A stretch of 64,000 bases of DNA from Propionibacteriaceae bacterium UBA7704 (GCA_002482525.1 DLGC01000016.1:66867-130866); one strand, 5' to 3'. Shown: positions 43,675-53,249, numbered from the stretch's first letter. A program made the numbers and translations. Notes: generated by a model from the sequence alone, not told the origin.

Positions 43675-44292
43675 TCAGTTCTGTCGATTCACCCATTCCA
43701 GGAGTCTGACGGATGCCGGGTACGTCGCAAACACGTATCCCTCGTGCCATTCTGTCACGAGTGGGCTATCCGGTGGTCGTGGAATCACTGACAGTTCGTG
43801 CGCGCGCCGTGAACCGAATCTCTCCTCGGGTGAAGGTTCGCAAGATAGCCCAAGGACGGGGCTAAAACCGCTGCGCACTCGTCCGCTAGCCATCAGCTCG
43901 ATCACAGTCTCGAACTCGGCTCCGAAGAATTGGGCTCCGGCCAGTCGAGCCGTGACGTACTCGTGAGACTTGTACTTGTCTCGCTGTCGCGCCTCGACCA
44001 CACGAAGCCTACAGAACTGACCTTGCCAGTCAATCGCCAGGCTATGGTCCCAGAGCCGGTGGGGATCCATCTCGAACCGCCAACCTCGAAACTCGCGTCC
44101 GAACGACCCGGTGAGAGCGAAGTTTGGATCCTTGCCGGCTCGACGAAGTGCTGCAGGAACAAGAGATACTTCGCCTGCCAGCCGATCTAGCCAGTCTTCA
44201 AACTGGATTCCTGCAGCATCGGTGATTTGCTCGAAGCTCCTATGGCGAGCGTGTCGGTGTGAAGCTGTCTCTACGTCATCGATCCACGCCAT
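43675..44292 (-). CDS. Hypothetical protein of unknown family
   Basis: ATG at 44292 gives 205 residues; an earlier GTG at 44319 falls inside the glnA1 terminator hairpin and is unlikely. The protein is soluble and mixed alpha/beta, with GWRFEMDPHRLWDHSLAIDWQGQF and a C-terminus RLLEWVNRQN. No family is recognised. Base use is less GC-rich than in its neighbours, which could mean recent acquisition. It converges with the DUF3048 gene, with 71 bases between stops. Confidence 0.55.
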   Translation of the reverse strand: MAWIDDVETASHRHARHRSFEQITDAAGIQFEDWLDRLAGEVSLVPAALRRAGKDPNFALTGSFGREFRGWRFEMDPHRLWDHSLAIDWQGQFCRLRVVEARQRDKYKSHEYVTARLAGAQFFGAEFETVIELMASGRVRSGFSPVLGLSCEPSPEERFGSRRAHELSVIPRPPDSPLVTEWHEGYVFATYPASVRLLEWVNRQN

Positions 44293-44314
44293 AGCCGTAT
44301 CGTAGCGGGCTCTT

Positions 44315-44358
44315 GTCACAGCGAAAGGCCCCGGTTTCCCGGGGCCTTTCGCTGTGAC
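44315..44358. terminator. Perfect 20-bp hairpin terminator of glnA1
   Basis: Arms GTCACAGCGAAAGGCCCCGG (44315-44334) and its exact complement (44339-44358) pair over 20 bases with a TTTC loop. It lies 10 bases beyond the glnA1 stop and just upstream of the divergently placed end of the 43675 gene's leader. Confidence 0.9.
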
Positions 44359-44367
44359 GTGCGTGGA

Positions 44368-45798
44368 TCACATGTCGTAGTACATCTCGAACTCGTGCGG
44401 GTGCGGACGCAGCCGGATGGCGTCGATGTCAGCACGCTTCATGTCGATCCAGGTCTCGATGAGGTCACCGGTGAAGACGTCGCCAGCCAGCAGGAAGTCG
44501 TGATCGGCTTCCAGGGCATCCAGCACGTCGCCCAGCGAACCGGGAACGGTCGGGATGTTGGCGTGCTCCTCGGCGGGCAGCTCGTAGAGATCCTTGTCGA
44601 TCGGAGCCGGCGGCTCGATCTTGTTCTGGATTCCGTCCAAGCCGGCCAGCAGCATGGCCGGGAAGGCCAGGTACGGGTTCGAGGAGGGGTCGGGGCAGCG
44701 GAACTCGATGCGCTTGGCCTTCGGGTTCGGGCCGGTGATCGGGATACGCACCGAAGCCGAACGGTTGCGGCTGGAGTACACCAGGTTGACCGGAGCCTCG
44801 AAGCCCGGCACCAGACGGTGGTAGCTGTTCACGGTCGGGTTGGTGAAGGCCAACACCGCCGGAGCGTGCTTCAGCAGGCCGCCGATGTACCAACGGGCGA
44901 TATCGGACAGGTTGCCGTAGCCGGCCTCGTCGAAGAACAGCGGCTGGCCGCCCTTCCAGATCGACTGGTGTACGTGCATGCCCGAACCGTTGTCACCGAA
45001 GATCGGCTTCGGCATGAAGGTCGCGGTCTTGCCGGCGGCCCACGCGGTGTTCTTGATGATGTACTTGTACTTCATCAGGTTGTCGGCAGCGGCCAGCATC
45101 GAATCGAACTTGGTCGCGATCTCGCCCTGACCGGCAGTGCCCACCTCATGGTGCGCGCGCTCGATGGTCAGACCGGACTCGATCAGGTTGCGCACCATGT
45201 CATCGCGCAGATCACCGAAGTGGTCGTTCGGGGCTACCGGGAAGTAGCCACCCTTGTACTTGACCTTGTAGCCACGGTTGCCGCGGCCATCGGTGTCCTC
45301 TTCTGAGCCGGTGTTCCAGGCGCCGGCCTCGGAATCGATGTAGTAGAAGCCCGCATTCTGCTTGGTCTCGTAGCGCACCGAGTCGAAGACGTAGAACTCA
45401 GCCTCCGGGCCCATGTAGGCGGCGTCGCCGATGCCGGTCGAAGCCAGGTAGTTCTCAGCCTTGCGGGCGATGTTGCGCGGGTCGCGGCTGTAGGCCTCTT
45501 TGGTCAGCGGATCGTGAACGAAGAAGCTCACTGCCAGCGTCTTGGACTTGCGGAAGGGGTCGATGAAGGCGGTGGAGGGATCCGGCATCAGGGTCATGTC
45601 GGACTCGTGGATCTTCTGGAAGCCGCGGATCGAGGAGCCGTCGAAGGACAGACCATTCTCGAACACATCGGCGTCGAAGAACTGGGCAGGCACGGTGAAG
45701 TGCTGCATCACACCCGGAAGATCGCAGAAGCGGACGTCGACGGTCTCGACACCCTCGTCCTTGATATAGGCCAACAGATCGTCGGCGCCTTGGAACAT
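44368..45798 (-). CDS. glnA: Glutamine synthetase type I, main enzyme
   Basis: The 476-residue protein has the GSI-beta signatures: SFDGSSIRGFQKIHESDM, GPEAEFYVFDSVRYE, HHEVGTAGQGEI, GSGMHVHQSIWKGG, NRSASVRIPITGPNPKAKRIEFRCPDPSSNPYLAFPAMLLAGLDGI. The adenylylation loop reads PIDKDLYELPAEE, with the target Tyr for GlnE. It makes glutamine from glutamate and ammonia. AGGCAACATG is preceded by GATTTTGGAGG, a clear ribosome-binding site, and a GlnR-like site lies ~75 bases upstream. Confidence 0.97.
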   Translation of the reverse strand: MFQGADDLLAYIKDEGVETVDVRFCDLPGVMQHFTVPAQFFDADVFENGLSFDGSSIRGFQKIHESDMTLMPDPSTAFIDPFRKSKTLAVSFFVHDPLTKEAYSRDPRNIARKAENYLASTGIGDAAYMGPEAEFYVFDSVRYETKQNAGFYYIDSEAGAWNTGSEEDTDGRGNRGYKVKYKGGYFPVAPNDHFGDLRDDMVRNLIESGLTIERAHHEVGTAGQGEIATKFDSMLAAADNLMKYKYIIKNTAWAAGKTATFMPKPIFGDNGSGMHVHQSIWKGGQPLFFDEAGYGNLSDIARWYIGGLLKHAPAVLAFTNPTVNSYHRLVPGFEAPVNLVYSSRNRSASVRIPITGPNPKAKRIEFRCPDPSSNPYLAFPAMLLAGLDGIQNKIEPPAPIDKDLYELPAEEHANIPTVPGSLGDVLDALEADHDFLLAGDVFTGDLIETWIDMKRADIDAIRLRPHPHEFEMYYDM

Positions 45799-45871
45799 GT
45801 TGCCTCCAAAATCAGAGTTGTAGTCAATCTCAAACGCTATGCATCAGCAGTAACCGCGGGGTTGCGTCCAT

Positions 45872-45897
45872 GTTTCAGCCCGGTTACACGGTGTCAC
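45872..45897. promoter_or_regulatory. GlnR-like site between glnA1 and the peptide ABC operon
   Basis: On the + strand the site reads GTTTC-N6-GTTAC-N5-GTCAC (45872-45897); toward glnA1 it is GTGAC-N5-GTAAC-N6-GAAAC. The core matches the GlnR box and repeats the layout before glnA2. It is ~75 bases from the glnA1 start and ~117 bases from the dppB start, so it could act on both. Confidence 0.7.
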
Positions 45898-46014
45898 AAA
45901 GGCCACGTGGAATTGCCACCCGGCCAGCGGTTCGGTCGCTGTCGCGCCGCAGGTTGAGCAGGTTGTGAGTGAGTCGCTTGGGTGGACCCGATCGGCTGCG
46001 CTACGTTCCTAGGC

Positions 46015-46995
46015 ATGCTCCGCTACATCGGCAAGCGGTTGGTGAACTATCTGATCCTGCTGTACGTCGCTGTCTCGCTGACCTACCTGTTGGCCGCCAC
46101 CCAGCTCGATCCGGCGACCCTGTTCGCCTTGCGTCAGCCGCCAGTGCCCCCGGCGGTGGTGGAGCATCAGCTCGCCCAGTACAACCTTTCCGACCAGGTT
46201 CCCTTGTGGCAGCGGTATCTGACGTGGCTGGGCGGCGTGATACACGGCGACTTCGGCTCGTCACCCACCGGTGTCAGCGTCACCGACCAGCTGCTGGTGC
46301 GTGCGGGGGTGAGCCTGCGACTGCTGCTGGTGGGGACGCTGGCCGGCATCGTGGTCGGGATCGCCGTCGGTGCCTGGGCGGCGACTCGGCACTATCGCCT
46401 CAGCGATCGCGTCACAACCGCGCTCTCGCTGCTGGTGGTGTCGACCCCGGTATTCGTCATTGCTCACCTCAGCCAATTCTTGGCGACCGGAGTCAATCGG
46501 GCCACCGGGGTGCAGATCTTCGAGTTCAGCGGCGAGACCGGCGCCGTGGGCAGCTACCCGTGGGCCGACGTCGTCGACCGCGCCCAACATCTGGTGCTCC
46601 CCACGCTCGTGTTGGTGCTGGTCGGCGCGGCATGGCTGAGCCGGGTACAGCGCAATCTCATGCTGGACGCCCTCAGCGCCGACTATGTGCGCACCGCCCG
46701 CGCCAAAGGCCTCACCCAGCGTCAGGCAGCCTGGCGGCATGCCCTGCGTACCGCGCTGGTGCCGACCAGCACCTATGTGACCTTCAGCGTCGCCACCATG
46801 CTCGTCAGCGCCACTTTCACCGAACAGATCTTCGGCTTCGCCGGCGTGGGGTCTTATGTGGTGGAGTCCATTCAAGGTCGTGACGTCAACGCTGTGGTGG
46901 CTGTCACCGCGTTGGCGGGAGCCTGTGTCGTGGTCGGCGCAGTGGTGTCCGACCTGGCGGTGGCCGCACTGGACCCGCGAGTGAGGCTCACATGA
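46015..46995 (+). CDS. dppB: Dipeptide/oligopeptide ABC importer permease (DppB-like)
   Basis: ATG at 46015 gives 326 residues with six membrane helices and the DppB/OppB pattern: MLRYIGKRLVNYLILLYVAVSLTYLL, GVSVTDQLLVRAGVSLRLLLVGTLAGIVVG, DYVRTARAKGLTQRQAAWRHALRTALVP (coupling loop) and TFTEQIFGFAGVGSYVVESIQGRD. It forms half of the membrane channel of an oligopeptide-type importer. It is divergent from glnA1 and overlaps dppC by 4 bases. Confidence 0.9.
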   Translation: MLRYIGKRLVNYLILLYVAVSLTYLLAATQLDPATLFALRQPPVPPAVVEHQLAQYNLSDQVPLWQRYLTWLGGVIHGDFGSSPTGVSVTDQLLVRAGVSLRLLLVGTLAGIVVGIAVGAWAATRHYRLSDRVTTALSLLVVSTPVFVIAHLSQFLATGVNRATGVQIFEFSGETGAVGSYPWADVVDRAQHLVLPTLVLVLVGAAWLSRVQRNLMLDALSADYVRTARAKGLTQRQAAWRHALRTALVPTSTYVTFSVATMLVSATFTEQIFGFAGVGSYVVESIQGRDVNAVVAVTALAGACVVVGAVVSDLAVAALDPRVRLT

Positions 46996-47896
46996 GCGCC
47001 TCGGTTCCACCGCCGGCGGTCGGCGAGCCGCTCCGGATGGTCACGCGCGGACGCCTGGTCCGGCGCCGCTTCCGCCGCAACCGGCTCGCCATGGCCGGGC
47101 TGATCGGGCTGGGACTGATGGCGCTGCTGGCCGGGTGGTGCCACTGCTGTGGCCGTGGCGGGCCACCGATATCGATCCGCGCGCCTTCCTGTCCCCGCCC
47201 AGCGCCGAGCATCTGTGGGGTACCACCCAGGCGGGACGCGACGTGCTGGCGTTGACCGCCAGCGGCCTGGGGAAGTCGCTGGTGATCGGCTTGCTGGTGG
47301 CCGTGCTCGCCACCGCGCTGGCGGCGCTGGTCGGCGCCTCGGCCGCCTACCTGGGCGGTTGGTTCGAACGGTCGATGCTGTGGCTGATCGACCTGTTACT
47401 GGTGATTCCGGCGTTCTTCCTGATCGCCATCGTCACCCGGAGCGCTGAATCCTCGTCGGGCTCGTGGTGGTTGCTGGTCATCCTGCTGGCTGCCTTCGCC
47501 TGGCCGTTGTCGGCACGGGTGGTGCGCTCGGCCACCTTGTCGCTGCGCGAGCGGGAATACGTGCTGGCAGCGCGTTATCTGGGAGCCTCACCGCTGCGAA
47601 TCATCACCACGCACCTGCTGCCCAACGCCTCCTCGCTGCTGATCATCGACGCAACTTTGGGGGTGGGGTACGCCATCTTGTCTGAGACCGGGCTGTCCTA
47701 CTTCGGTTTCGGGGTGCAGGCTCCGGACGTCTCGCTGGGCACCTTGATCAGCAGCGGATCGAATCTGATGATCGGCTACCCGTGGGTGTTCATCGCGCCG
47801 GCCACGACGTTGGTGGTGCTGGTGATGTGCGTCAATGCCATCGGTGATGGGCTGCGGGACGCCTTCGACCCCGGATCCACGCCGGGAGGTCTGTGA
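46992..47896 (+). pseudogene. dppC: Dipeptide ABC importer permease (DppC-like), split by a one-base frameshift
   Basis: From ATG 46992 the frame encodes 47 normal residues of DppC (basic start, then AMAGLIGLGLMALLAG) but then reads out of frame to a stop at 47255. The correct continuation, LLWPWRATDIDPRAFLSPPSAEHLWGTTQAGRD..., is one base back and open to 47896. One extra base within CCGGGTGGTG (47131-47140) would give a normal 301-residue DppC with the coupling loop AARYLGASPLRIITTHLLPN. Translation could also restart at GTG 47135, giving 253 residues without the first helix. The downstream frame is intact and co-translated with the ATPase gene. Confidence 0.8.
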
Positions 47897-49908
47897 TGAC
47901 GGTGTTGGAGGTGCGGGAGCTGAGGGTGAGCTTCCCCAGCGAAACCGGGCAGGTCTGGGCCGTGCAGGACCTGAGCTTGACGCTGGCGGCCGGTCAAATC
48001 CTGGCGCTGGTAGGGGAGTCCGGTGCCGGGAAATCCGCTACCGCGTTGGCCCTGATGGGTCTGCTGCCCGCAGCGGCCACGGTCAGCGGATCGGTGCGGT
48101 TGCAGAACCAGGAACTGCTCGGGCTGGATGACCGGGAGTGGTCGAAGCTGCGCGGTCGCCACATCGCCATGGTCTTCGCCGATGACCCCTCCGCGCTCAC
48201 CCCGGTGTATTCGATCGGTGTTCAACTGGTTGAAGCCGTGCAGATCCACCAGGACCTGACTGCCTCCCAGGCGCGAACTCGGGCCCGGGAACTGCTCGAG
48301 CTGGTCGGGTTGGCTCCAGCCACGGGGGTATTCGAAGCCTTTCCTCATGAGATCTCCGGCGGTCAGCGCCAACGGGTGCTGATTGCCCTGGCGCTGGCGA
48401 ACGACCCGGCAGTGCTGATCGCCGACGAACCCACCAGTGCGGTGGATGTGACGGTGCAGTCCGAAGTGCTGGCGGTGTTGCGACGCGTCCGGGAACACAG
48501 CAACACCGCGATCGTGCTCATCACCCACGATCTGGCCGTGGCCGCAGAACTCGCCGACCAGGTGGCGGTGCTGTACGCCGGCCGCGCGGTGGAAGTCGGG
48601 CCGTCCACAGCGGTGTTGGGCGCACCGCGCATGCCCTACACCATCGGTTTGGTGCGCTCGCTGCCGCAATTGGACGGGCCGGTCGGGCCGCTTCCGGTGA
48701 TCGCTGCCGGCGAGATCGCCGCCACCGGTTGCGCCTTTGCGCCGCGCTGCCCCTTGGCGAATGAGGAGTGTCGAAGTCGGCGTCCTGAACTGGCCTCGGT
48801 GACCGACGGCTACCAGGTGGCGTGCTCGCGACAACCCCAGGTGGAGGCAGCGAGTCCCGACGCCTTGTTCGCGGCGCCATCGGCCACGACAGCACCGGCT
48901 CGAGACGCTGCCGAGGTGGTGCTGTCGGTGCGCGGCTTGAAGCATAGCTACCGGCGCCGGGGCCGCGGCTGGGATGCGGGGCGAACGGTGATGGCCCTCG
49001 ACGGCGTCGACCTCGACCTCCGGGCCGGGCAGACGGTGGGCGTGGTGGGGGAGTCCGGCTGCGGAAAGACCACATTGTTGCGCTCCATCCTTGAGCTGAG
49101 CCGACCGCGAGCGGGCCGCGTGATGGTGCTCGGTACCGACGTCGCGACACTGACTCGCCGGAGTCGTCGCGATGCGCGTCGACGGCTGCAGGTCGTCTTC
49201 CAGGATCCGATGGCCGCCCTCGATCCGCGCCTGCCGGTGGCCGACATCCTCGCCGAGCCGCTGGTGATCACCGGGTGGAGCCGTGCGGCGATCCCCGGCC
49301 GGATCGGTGAACTGCTCGCCCTGGTCGGCCTGTCGCACGATCATGCTCAGCGCTTCCCGCAGCAGTTGTCGGGCGGGCAGCGCCAGCGCGTCGGCATCGC
49401 CCGAGCGTTAGCCACCGAACCATCGATTCTGCTGTTGGACGAGCCGGTGTCGGCGCTGGACGCCTCAGTGCGCTCGGGGGTGCTCAACCTGTTGCAGGAC
49501 CTTCAGGCTCAGCTGGGCCTGGCCTACCTCCTGGTCGGGCACGACCTGGCCGTGGTGCGCCAGCTCGCCGACCAGGTGGTGGTGATGCGCGCTGGGCGGT
49601 TCGTGGAAATCGGGCCGACACCAGCCGTGCTCACCCATCCGGCACACCCCTACACGGTGGCGTTGCGGCAAGCCGTGCCGAGCCTCAACCCGACCGTGCG
49701 CCGCGCCGGCCTGCCGCAGACCCCGACCGAGGAACTCCCACCGGCAGCCCTGCACGGTGTCGGGTGCCCCTACCGCGGCCCGTGCCTTCGCCGAGCCGGG
49801 CTGGCCCAGGCCGACCGGGACCGCTGCGACAGTGAGGACCCCGCGCTGGTGCTGCTGGGGGCCGATCACCGCGCGGCATGTCACTTCACGAAGCCGGTCG
49901 CTCAGTGA
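47896..49908 (+). CDS. Fused DppD-DppF-type dual ABC ATPase
   Basis: ATG at 47896 is preceded by GGGAGGT and overlaps the dppC stop by one base. The 670-residue protein contains two complete ATPase units. The first has GESGAGKSA, ISGGQRQRV and LIADEPTSAVD, followed by the oligopeptide C-terminal motif CAFAPRCPLANEECR. The second has GESGCGKTT, LSGGQRQRV and LLLDEPVSALDAS, ending with a second Cys motif (CPYRGPCLRRA...DRCDSEDP). It powers the DppBC channel; the fusion replaces separate DppD and DppF. Confidence 0.93.
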   Translation: MTVLEVRELRVSFPSETGQVWAVQDLSLTLAAGQILALVGESGAGKSATALALMGLLPAAATVSGSVRLQNQELLGLDDREWSKLRGRHIAMVFADDPSALTPVYSIGVQLVEAVQIHQDLTASQARTRARELLELVGLAPATGVFEAFPHEISGGQRQRVLIALALANDPAVLIADEPTSAVDVTVQSEVLAVLRRVREHSNTAIVLITHDLAVAAELADQVAVLYAGRAVEVGPSTAVLGAPRMPYTIGLVRSLPQLDGPVGPLPVIAAGEIAATGCAFAPRCPLANEECRSRRPELASVTDGYQVACSRQPQVEAASPDALFAAPSATTAPARDAAEVVLSVRGLKHSYRRRGRGWDAGRTVMALDGVDLDLRAGQTVGVVGESGCGKTTLLRSILELSRPRAGRVMVLGTDVATLTRRSRRDARRRLQVVFQDPMAALDPRLPVADILAEPLVITGWSRAAIPGRIGELLALVGLSHDHAQRFPQQLSGGQRQRVGIARALATEPSILLLDEPVSALDASVRSGVLNLLQDLQAQLGLAYLLVGHDLAVVRQLADQVVVMRAGRFVEIGPTPAVLTHPAHPYTVALRQAVPSLNPTVRRAGLPQTPTEELPPAALHGVGCPYRGPCLRRAGLAQADRDRCDSEDPALVLLGADHRAACHFTKPVAQ

Positions 49909-50012
49909 CGATCTGATGTCGGAGTGGTGTCCGGATTCGTGCCGCTCCGCCATTCGCGCTCACATGCCGATAGCCTTGCCCCCACCGAGAGTGGTCCGGA
50001 TGGGGAATTACC

Positions 50013-51761
50013 GTGAAGAGATCGGGCCGTGACGGAGGAGATGTGCTCGCTTCAAAGTTGCTGGGGGTCGGCCTTGCGACCGTACTGACGGTTGCGCTGG
50101 TTGGCTGCGGTTCGCCCAGCGGCACGCAATCGGGGAATACCGATTCAGGCACGATGGCGTCCTGGGACATCAACCAGACTCCCCGCGACAAACTCGTCAG
50201 CGGTGACCTGGTAGCTGCGATTGCCAGCCCGATCAGCAACTGGAACCTCGCCTCGGTGGACGGCAGCAGCCAAGAAGCCGCCTTTCTGTTGTCGGCGATC
50301 AGTCCCGACTACTACGACTACGACGGCAGTGGCGCCGCCACGATGAACTCCGACTACCTGCTTGCCGCCGAACCCGCCGTGGTCGATGCGGCGTCCGGGC
50401 AGCAACTGGTGGTCACCCTGACACTGAATCCGAAGGCGGTGTGGAACGACGGCAGCCCCATCCAGGCTCAGGATTGGATCGCCACCTGGAAAGCGCTCAA
50501 CGGCAGCGATCCCGACTTCGCAGTCGCCGACACCACCGGGTGGGACGCGTTGTCCTCGGTCGCGGCAGGAACGGATTCCTTCCACGTCGTGCTCACCTTC
50601 AGTTCCACCTACCCCGACTGGGTCGGGCTGGTCGCAGGCGGGCCGATGCATGCCGACGGTGTGGCTACAGCGGAAGTCTTCAACCAGGGGTGGACGACTT
50701 TCCACGACGAGTACTTCACCGGACCGTTCGAGGTGACCGACTGGAACAAGACCAGTGGAGTCGTGACGATGACGCCCAATCCGCACTGGTGGGGTGATCC
50801 GGCGCTGCTGACCTCCCTCACCTGGAAGCCCATGGCCAGCGATGCCATGGCAGCCGCTTTCGCCAACCAAGAGGTCGACTATTTCGACATCGGCCCTGAC
50901 GTGGCCGCCTACGCTCAGGCCGCCGGGGCAGCCGACTCGCAGGTGCGGGTTGGTCGCTCACCGGATTTCCGCCAGTTCACGTTCAACTCCGAATCGCCCA
51001 ATCTGAGCGATGTGCGGGTGCGTCAGGCGATCGTGATGGGCTTGGACCGCGGACAGCTCGCGGCCTCCGATCTGGCCGGATTGCCTGTCGATCAGACGCC
51101 GCTGAACAACAACCTGTATGTGAAGGATCAGGCCGGTTACGTCGATCAGGCCGAGGCTACCGGCATCGACTATGACCCGGCCAAGGCCGCCGCCTTGTTG
51201 GATACCGCCGGGTGGACGATGAATGACACGACCGGCTACCGGGAAAAGGACGGCACCGAACTCGCGGTCAACTACGTCGCGTTCGAAGGCCTGGACGTCT
51301 CGGAGAACGAGGGCCTGCAAGCTCAGCAGATGTTGAAGCAGATCGGTGTGAAGCTGATCATCAAGAATTCCCCCCAAAGCGACTACCTGAAGGTGCTGAC
51401 TCAGCACGAGTTCGACATCGTGGCGTTCTCCTGGTCTCGATCGGCGTACCCGCTGACGGGTATCGAGCAGACCTATGGCGGCGCCCTCGTGGATGGAACG
51501 TTCACCCCCAACCCGCAGAATGTGGCCCAGTTGGAGATTCCTGCCGTGCAGGAGTTGGCGCCGCAGATCGCCACCGACATGGATCCGATGCATCGCGCCG
51601 AACTCGGTAACCAGGTTGCGCGAGCGATCTGGGAAGCGGTGCACACGCTGCCGCTGTACCAGCGCCCGGCTGTGGTGGGGGTGCGGGCCACCTTGGCCAA
51701 CATCGGCGCCATGGGGTTGGCCCGATCCCCGAGATGGCAGGACGTCGGCTACACCCAGTGA
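50013..51761 (+). CDS. Peptide-type ABC importer binding lipoprotein (DppA/OppA-like)
   Basis: The 582-residue protein has a lipoprotein signal (LVGC, Cys32) and the SBP_bac_5 fold: TLNPKAVWNDGSPIQAQDWIATWKAL near residue 135, FEVTDWNKTSGVVTMTPNPHWWGDP, and SPNLSDVRVRQAIVMGLDRGQLA. It binds peptides or similar large solutes outside the membrane. It lies 105 bases after the ATPase gene in the same orientation and completes the operon. The start is GTG at 50013; a GTG at 50043 is possible. Confidence 0.92.
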   Translation: MKRSGRDGGDVLASKLLGVGLATVLTVALVGCGSPSGTQSGNTDSGTMASWDINQTPRDKLVSGDLVAAIASPISNWNLASVDGSSQEAAFLLSAISPDYYDYDGSGAATMNSDYLLAAEPAVVDAASGQQLVVTLTLNPKAVWNDGSPIQAQDWIATWKALNGSDPDFAVADTTGWDALSSVAAGTDSFHVVLTFSSTYPDWVGLVAGGPMHADGVATAEVFNQGWTTFHDEYFTGPFEVTDWNKTSGVVTMTPNPHWWGDPALLTSLTWKPMASDAMAAAFANQEVDYFDIGPDVAAYAQAAGAADSQVRVGRSPDFRQFTFNSESPNLSDVRVRQAIVMGLDRGQLAASDLAGLPVDQTPLNNNLYVKDQAGYVDQAEATGIDYDPAKAAALLDTAGWTMNDTTGYREKDGTELAVNYVAFEGLDVSENEGLQAQQMLKQIGVKLIIKNSPQSDYLKVLTQHEFDIVAFSWSRSAYPLTGIEQTYGGALVDGTFTPNPQNVAQLEIPAVQELAPQIATDMDPMHRAELGNQVARAIWEAVHTLPLYQRPAVVGVRATLANIGAMGLARSPRWQDVGYTQ

Positions 51762-51821
51762 GCTGAATCCGCTCCCCGCAACAGGGGTCGGACCTTCGGG
51801 TGCGGACTCCGCTGGGGGCGT

Positions 51822-53003
51822 CTAGAGCAACGCCTCGATGTGGGCGACTCCCAAAGCCGTGCCGCCGGCCTCTTGCAGGGACGCTGCCAGGGGCGCGACG
51901 CCGGCGAGCGTGCCGGAGCCGGCCAGAATGAGATCGGCTGTGTAGGCAACTCGGTCGGTGGACAGCTGCCAGGCCGGGACGACCTGGGCCGCGTCCAGCT
52001 CGTGGAGGCGGTAGGCATTGAGGAACTGGTCGCCACCCAGTGGTGTCACGATCATGGGGACTGCGGCTGCGGCTGCTTCGGTGATGGTGCCGAACCCGCC
52101 GTGGGTGAAGCACAGATCGGCTTCGGCGAGCACCTCAGCCTGGGGGACGTAGGGGTAGACCAGGATGTTGTCGGCCACGGGCCCGAGATCGTGTGTGCCG
52201 CTGGGCCTCGCCAAGCTCAACACGACCAGCGCATCGGTGTTGGCGAAAGCCCGAGCGATCCGCCGGTAATAGCCGGTCCACCCGTTGTAGATCGTGCCCA
52301 AGCTGGCGTAGATCACGGGCCCGGGGTGCTGCCGCAGTCGCTCGATGGGGAATTCGGGGTCCGCGGACGTGCGCGGGCGGGCAATGGGACCCAGATAGAC
52401 GCAGGTGTCGTCGAAATCGTCGGCGCGGGGTTGGAGATAGCGACTCGACACAGTCAGGTTCAACGTCGAGGACTGGGGACCGAGCACGTCGATGACATCG
52501 TGGCCGTGGTTACCGAACAGGGCGCGTCCGATGATCTGGCTGGCTCCCTGACGCAACCAGCGGTTCGCCAGCCCGTGGCGGACCAGGGGCGGCAGCGCGC
52601 GGGCCTGGGCGGCCAACTCGGCCACGGTGCGTTCGTTCTGCCAGAACATCGGCGAGAACCGCACGACCGGGACCGAGAGCCGTCGTTCGATGTCAGCGAA
52701 CTGGGGCTGCAGACCGGTGGCCACCACCACGTCGTAGTCGTTGCCACGACCTACGACCTGCCTGGTGAGGTCGTCGAAGAAGAACCGCGCCCCAAGCGCC
52801 TGGTGCGGACGGTCCACCGGTTTGCCGTGGAGATAGTCGGCGTAGGGCAGAACCGCGGCGCCGCACTGTTCCACCTCGGTGCGGAATGCCTCCGGCATCA
52901 GATAGTCGACACTGTGGCCGGACGCGACCAGTGCAGCCGCCAGCCCGAAGGTGGGGTTGGCCTGCCCGTAGGTGGGAATGCCCGAAAACAGAATGCGTGC
53001 CAT
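51822..53003 (-). CDS. MGT-family (UDP-glycosyltransferase-like) glycosyltransferase
   Basis: The 393-residue protein is a GT1-type macrolide-glycosyltransferase relative: MARILFSGIPTYGQANPTFGLAAALVASGH at the N-terminus, PVIYASLGTIYNG in the middle, and the donor-binding VPQAEVLAEADLCFTHGGFGTITEAAAAAVPMIVTPLGGDQFLNA. It transfers a sugar from UDP- or dTDP-sugar to a small hydrophobic acceptor. No biosynthetic cluster is nearby. It is upstream of the tRNA-Phe/Asp pair on the same strand. Confidence 0.88.
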   Translation of the reverse strand: MARILFSGIPTYGQANPTFGLAAALVASGHSVDYLMPEAFRTEVEQCGAAVLPYADYLHGKPVDRPHQALGARFFFDDLTRQVVGRGNDYDVVVATGLQPQFADIERRLSVPVVRFSPMFWQNERTVAELAAQARALPPLVRHGLANRWLRQGASQIIGRALFGNHGHDVIDVLGPQSSTLNLTVSSRYLQPRADDFDDTCVYLGPIARPRTSADPEFPIERLRQHPGPVIYASLGTIYNGWTGYYRRIARAFANTDALVVLSLARPSGTHDLGPVADNILVYPYVPQAEVLAEADLCFTHGGFGTITEAAAAAVPMIVTPLGGDQFLNAYRLHELDAAQVVPAWQLSTDRVAYTADLILAGSGTLAGVAPLAASLQEAGGTALGVAHIEALL

Positions 53004-53079
53004 GGCAGGTATTCACCGTTGTCAGTGCGGGAAAATGGGTTTGAGTTGCGATGCTCAGCACCGAGGTGCCGAGGCTGGT

Positions 53080-53152
53080 GGCCAGGACCGGGATCGAACC
53101 GGTGACCTTTCACTTTTCAGGCGAACGCTACTACCATCTGAGCTACCTGGCC
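53080..53152 (-). tRNA. tRNA-Phe (GAA)
   Basis: Reading the minus strand, GGCCAGG pairs with CCTGGCC to close the acceptor, anticodon stem TTCGC/GTGAA encloses loop CTGAAAA with anticodon GAA, and the T arm is ACCGG-TTCGATC-CCGGT. CC follows the discriminator A. Confidence 0.95.
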
Positions 53153-53175
53153 GAGCGAAGCAAGACTGCTTGCAG

Positions 53176-53249
53176 CGACCCCGACGGGACTCGAACCCGC
53201 GACCTCCGCCGTGACAGGGCGGCGCGCTAACCAACTGCGCTACGGGGCC
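53176..53249 (-). tRNA. tRNA-Asp (GTC)
   Basis: On the minus strand the acceptor GGCCCCG pairs with CGGGGTC, the D arm is GCGC-AGTTGGTTA-GCGC, the anticodon loop is CTGTCAC (GTC), and the T arm GCGGG-TTCGAGT-CCCGT is intact. It lies 23 bases upstream of tRNA-Phe in transcription order. Confidence 0.95.

Noticed and set aside
47120..47150. Programmed -1 frameshift in dppC
   Set aside because: No X XXY YYZ slippery site or downstream pseudoknot evident; a lost base in the G-run is simpler.
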